Shown here: piece by piece, positions 5,273 to 6,969 of the stretch
How the letters are laid out: each line of letters opens with the position of its first letter
How positions within the stretch are numbered: the first letter of the stretch is position 1
NCBI GenBank assembly: GCA_009726075.1
Contig: WLND01000085.1
Location: 1-6,969 of the forward strand
DNA length: 6,969 bases
Reading direction: 5' to 3'
From: Actinomycetota bacterium
GTDB taxonomy: Bacteria; Actinomycetota; Actinomycetes; S36-B12
Translations under genes and position numbers: made by a program
Notes under the pieces: generated by a model
Databases searched by the model: none
Seen by the model: the letters and a program-made list of their open reading frames with translations, nothing else
Told to the model about the DNA's origin: nothing

Positions 5273-6213
5273 CATAGCTGGCCGTCGAGGGCATCCTCAG
5301 CCTCATCGAGGGTGCCCTCGTAGGCGCCGGTCGACAGGTACTTCCAGCCGCCGTCGCACACGATGAAGGCGATGTCGGCAGTCTCGCCGGCCTTGACCGA
5401 CTTGGCCGCGATGCCCAGGGCCGCGTGCAGGATCGCACCGGTCGACACCCCGGCGAAGATTCCCTCCATCTCCAGCAGCTCGCGCATGCGCCGCACAGCG
5501 TCCTTCGGCCCCACCGAGAAGCGCGTGGTCAGCAGGCTCGCGTCGTACAACTCGGGGATGAACCCCTCGTCGAGATTGCGGAGTCCGTAGACCAGTTCGC
5601 CATAGCGTGGTTCGGCCGCAACGATGCGGACGGACGGCTTCGCCTCCCGAAAGAACCGGCCGACGCCCATGAGCGTGCCGGTCGTGCCGAGCCCGGCCAC
5701 GAAGTGGGTGATGGTCGGCAAGTCTGCGAGGAGTTCGGGGCCCGTGGAGTCGTAGTGCGCCAGGGCGTTCGCCGGGTTGCCGTACTGGTAGAGCATGACC
5801 CAGTCGGGGTTCTCGGCCGCGACCTGCTTCGCGACCCGGACCGCCTCGTTGGAGCCGCCCGCGGCCGGCGAGGTGATGATCCGGGCACCCCACATGGTGA
5901 GCAGTTGCGTGCGCTCGGCCGAGGTGTTCTCCGGCATGACGCAGACCAGGCCGTAGCCGCGCTGCTTGGCGACCATGGCCAGGGAGATGCCGGTATTGCC
6001 CGAGGTCGGTTCGAGGAGCGTGCAGCCTGGAGTCAGCAGCCCGTCGCGCTCGGCCTGGTCGATCATCGCCAGCGCAGCCCGGTCCTTGATGGAGCCGGTT
6101 GGGTTTCGGTCCTCCATCTTCGCCCACAGGCGCACATCGGGCGACGGCGACAGCCTCGGCAGGCCAATGAGGGGGGTGTGCCCGACGGAGTCGAGCAGGG
6201 AGTCGTATCGCAT
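5266..6213 (-). CDS. cysM: O-phosphoserine sulfhydrylase (CysO-dependent cysteine synthase CysM)
   Basis: A 315-residue PLP enzyme of fold type II. It closely follows M. tuberculosis CysM, which uses O-phospho-L-serine and the thiocarboxylate of CysO instead of O-acetylserine and sulfide. Visible landmarks: NPTGSIKDR (37–45) with the PLP lysine K43; EPTSGNTGISLAM (68–80), the substrate loop; GLGTTGTLMG (174–183), which holds the PLP phosphate; EPRYGELVYGLRN (201–213), where R212 lines up with M. tuberculosis Arg220, the residue that selects phosphoserine; and GIFAGVSTGA (251–260). The C-terminus GQLWA is the same as in the mycobacterial enzyme, whose tail folds into the active site. The start MRYDSLLDSVG aligns with the family. 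It lies six bases after the cysO stop, consistent with one transcript. Relative to the mycobacterial protein a short stretch near residue 25 is missing. Confidence 0.97.
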   Translation of the reverse strand: MRYDSLLDSVGHTPLIGLPRLSPSPDVRLWAKMEDRNPTGSIKDRAALAMIDQAERDGLLTPGCTLLEPTSGNTGISLAMVAKQRGYGLVCVMPENTSAERTQLLTMWGARIITSPAAGGSNEAVRVAKQVAAENPDWVMLYQYGNPANALAHYDSTGPELLADLPTITHFVAGLGTTGTLMGVGRFFREAKPSVRIVAAEPRYGELVYGLRNLDEGFIPELYDASLLTTRFSVGPKDAVRRMRELLEMEGIFAGVSTGAILHAALGIAAKSVKAGETADIAFIVCDGGWKYLSTGAYEGTLDEAEDALDGQLWA

Positions 6214-6219
6214 CGGGCC

Positions 6220-6492
6220 CTAGCCGCCGGCGACGGCGGGCAGGATCGTGATCGAGTCCTCATCGGCGATGACCGTGGTCAGGCCGTCGAGGAAACGGAC
6301 GTCCTCGTCATTGACGTAGATGTTCACGAATCGGCGCAGGCCGCTCTCGTCCAGCAGGCGCTCGCCGATGCCCGGGTGGTTCGCGTCGAGATCGGCGATG
6401 ATCGCTGCGAGCGACGCACCTTCCGCGCTCACGGCCTTCTCCCCACCGGTGTACTGGCGAAGGATGGTCGGGATGCGCACTTCAACGGACAT
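6220..6492 (-). CDS. cysO: CysO: ThiS/MoaD-like sulfur carrier protein
   Basis: A 90-residue ubiquitin-like sulfur carrier. The C-terminus ILPAVAGG ends in the di-glycine that is converted to a thiocarboxylate; CysM then attaches cysteine there and Mec cuts it off. The segment FVNIYVNDEDVRF (55–67) and the opening IPTILRQYTGG (7–17) follow M. tuberculosis CysO closely, which separates it from general MoaD and ThiS proteins. The start matches the family; the ribosome site is weak (AGGA only one base from the ATG, or GAGAG about ten bases away). It sits six bases before cysM and 142 bases after mec. The activating enzyme (MoeZ in mycobacteria) is not in the window. Confidence 0.96.
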   Translation of the reverse strand: MSVEVRIPTILRQYTGGEKAVSAEGASLAAIIADLDANHPGIGERLLDESGLRRFVNIYVNDEDVRFLDGLTTVIADEDSITILPAVAGG

Positions 6493-6557
6493 GTCCTGGC
6501 ACTCTCAATCAGAAAAAGGTCGTATCGGCTGGAACGGATTGTTTCACGTTCAACCAA

Positions 6558-6563
6558 AGCCTA
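6558..6563 (-). promoter_or_regulatory. Possible –10 element (TAGGCT) for cysO–cysM
   Basis: On the minus strand TAGGCT lies in the mec–cysO spacer, 65 bases before the cysO ATG. It matches the TAGNNT form seen at other starts in the window. The –35 position (TGGCGG) is poor. It would give cysO–cysM a promoter separate from mec, with a leader of about 58 bases. Confidence 0.3.
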
Positions 6564-6579
6564 TGAGCACGCATTCCGC

Positions 6580-6641
6580 GCCGCCATGCGGCATCGATCA
6601 CCTGCGAGGGGTTCGCAGGCCACCTGCTCGTGGATCAGGTG
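6580..6641 (-). repeat. Cluster of hairpins in the mec–cysO spacer; terminator or attenuator candidate
   Basis: Three stems follow the mec stop in the direction of transcription: CACCTG/CAGGTG (6621–6626 with 6636–6641, overlapping the stop codon), the perfect 7-bp CCTGCGA/TCGCAGG with a five-base loop (6601–6607 with 6613–6619), and GCCGC/GCGGC with a CAT loop (6580–6584 with 6588–6592). ATCACCTG (6597–6604) can also pair with CAGGTGAT (6636–6643), enclosing the first two. No T tract follows, so this is not a textbook intrinsic terminator. It may limit read-through from mec or stabilise the mec 3' end. Confidence 0.45.
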
Positions 6642-6969
6642 ATCTCGACGGTCTCCTCGGTGACCTCGCCGTCGATGATCCGAAAGGACCTGAACTCGAA
6701 CGGGCCCTGCTCTGCACCGGTCTGCCGCGTCGATACCAGCACGTAGTGCGCTTCAGGCTCGCCCGCCAGCGCGATGTCGGTGCGCGAGGGGTAGGCCTCG
6801 GTGGCGGTGTGGGAGTGGTAGATCACGACGGGCACCTCATCGAGGTCATCCATCTCGCGGTAGAGGCGGAGCAGGTCGGTCGAGTCGAATTCGTAGAAGG
6901 TCGGCGAACGGGCCGCGTTGACCATCGGGATGAACCGGGTCGGAGCGTCGGTGCCGACTGCGCCCGCGA
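6635..6969 (-). CDS. mec: Mec: JAMM/MPN zinc peptidase releasing cysteine from CysO-Cys (5' end outside window)
   Basis: The last ~111 codons of a Mov34/MPN/PAD-1 family metallopeptidase. In M. tuberculosis Mec removes the newly made cysteine from the C-terminus of the CysO adduct, the final step of this pathway. The zinc-binding JAMM motif is visible: YHSHTATEAYPSRTD, which is H-x-H-x7-S-x-x-D. The N-terminal catalytic Glu should lie in the missing part. An ATG at 6925 is not the true start: the frame stays open to the window edge and encodes family sequence there (DAPTRFIPMVNAARSPTFY). Gene order mec–cysO–cysM supports the call over other JAMM proteins. A hairpin cluster and 142 bases separate it from cysO. 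Confidence 0.94.
   Translation of the reverse strand, partial: AGAVGTDAPTRFIPMVNAARSPTFYEFDSTDLLRLYREMDDLDEVPVVIYHSHTATEAYPSRTDIALAGEPEAHYVLVSTRQTGAEQGPFEFRSFRIIDGEVTEETVEIT

Noticed and set aside
5425..6642. 405-codon open frame on the plus strand across cysM and cysO
   Set aside because: It is antisense to two clearly identified genes with full motifs, and its Arg/Gly/Asp/Val-rich translation matches no family.
6635..6925. mec as a complete 96-residue protein starting at 6925
   Set aside because: The frame continues to the window edge with family-like sequence, and the N-terminal catalytic part would be missing, so the gene is partial at the window boundary.

Overview
The window is high-GC DNA from an actinomycete-type bacterium. 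The strongest support is a mec–cysO–cysM … murI … rph–rdgB block, whose proteins read like those of the Mycobacterium tuberculosis Rv1334–Rv1341 region (compared from memory). Genus cannot be fixed from this sequence. No tRNA, rRNA, IS element, CRISPR array or phage gene was seen.

Layout. (1) 90–1523, + strand: a small hypothetical protein, then a two-pass membrane sensor with a Cache/PDC-like extracellular domain, a HAMP domain and a short coiled-coil tail, but no catalytic output domain. (2) 1611–2515, + strand: two translationally coupled carboxymuconolactone decarboxylase/AhpD-like proteins. The second keeps a CxxC pair; the first has lost every redox residue. (3) 2510–4711, – strand: murI (glutamate racemase), rph (RNase PH) and rdgB (XTP/dITP pyrophosphatase). 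rph and rdgB overlap by 4 bases. rdgB and the second AhpD-like gene converge tail to tail and overlap by 6 bases in the palindrome CTATAG. (4) 4828–5232, + strand: a four-helix small membrane protein of unknown function. (5) 5266–6969, – strand: cysM, cysO and the 3' part of mec, the CysO-dependent cysteine biosynthesis set.

Function. CysM joins O-phosphoserine with the sulfur of CysO thiocarboxylate, and Mec releases cysteine from the CysO adduct. MurI supplies D-glutamate for peptidoglycan. RNase PH trims RNA 3' ends and RdgB cleans the nucleotide pool. The sensor and AhpD-like pairs are accessory genes beside this housekeeping block.

Regulation. Several starts are preceded by an actinobacterial TAGNNT –10 element. 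At 1611 and 3858 exactly six bases separate it from the start codon, which suggests leaderless transcripts. The least explained parts are the sensor without an output domain, the AhpD-like pair with one apparently dead member, and the structured mec–cysO spacer. Nothing seen proves a new multi-gene system.
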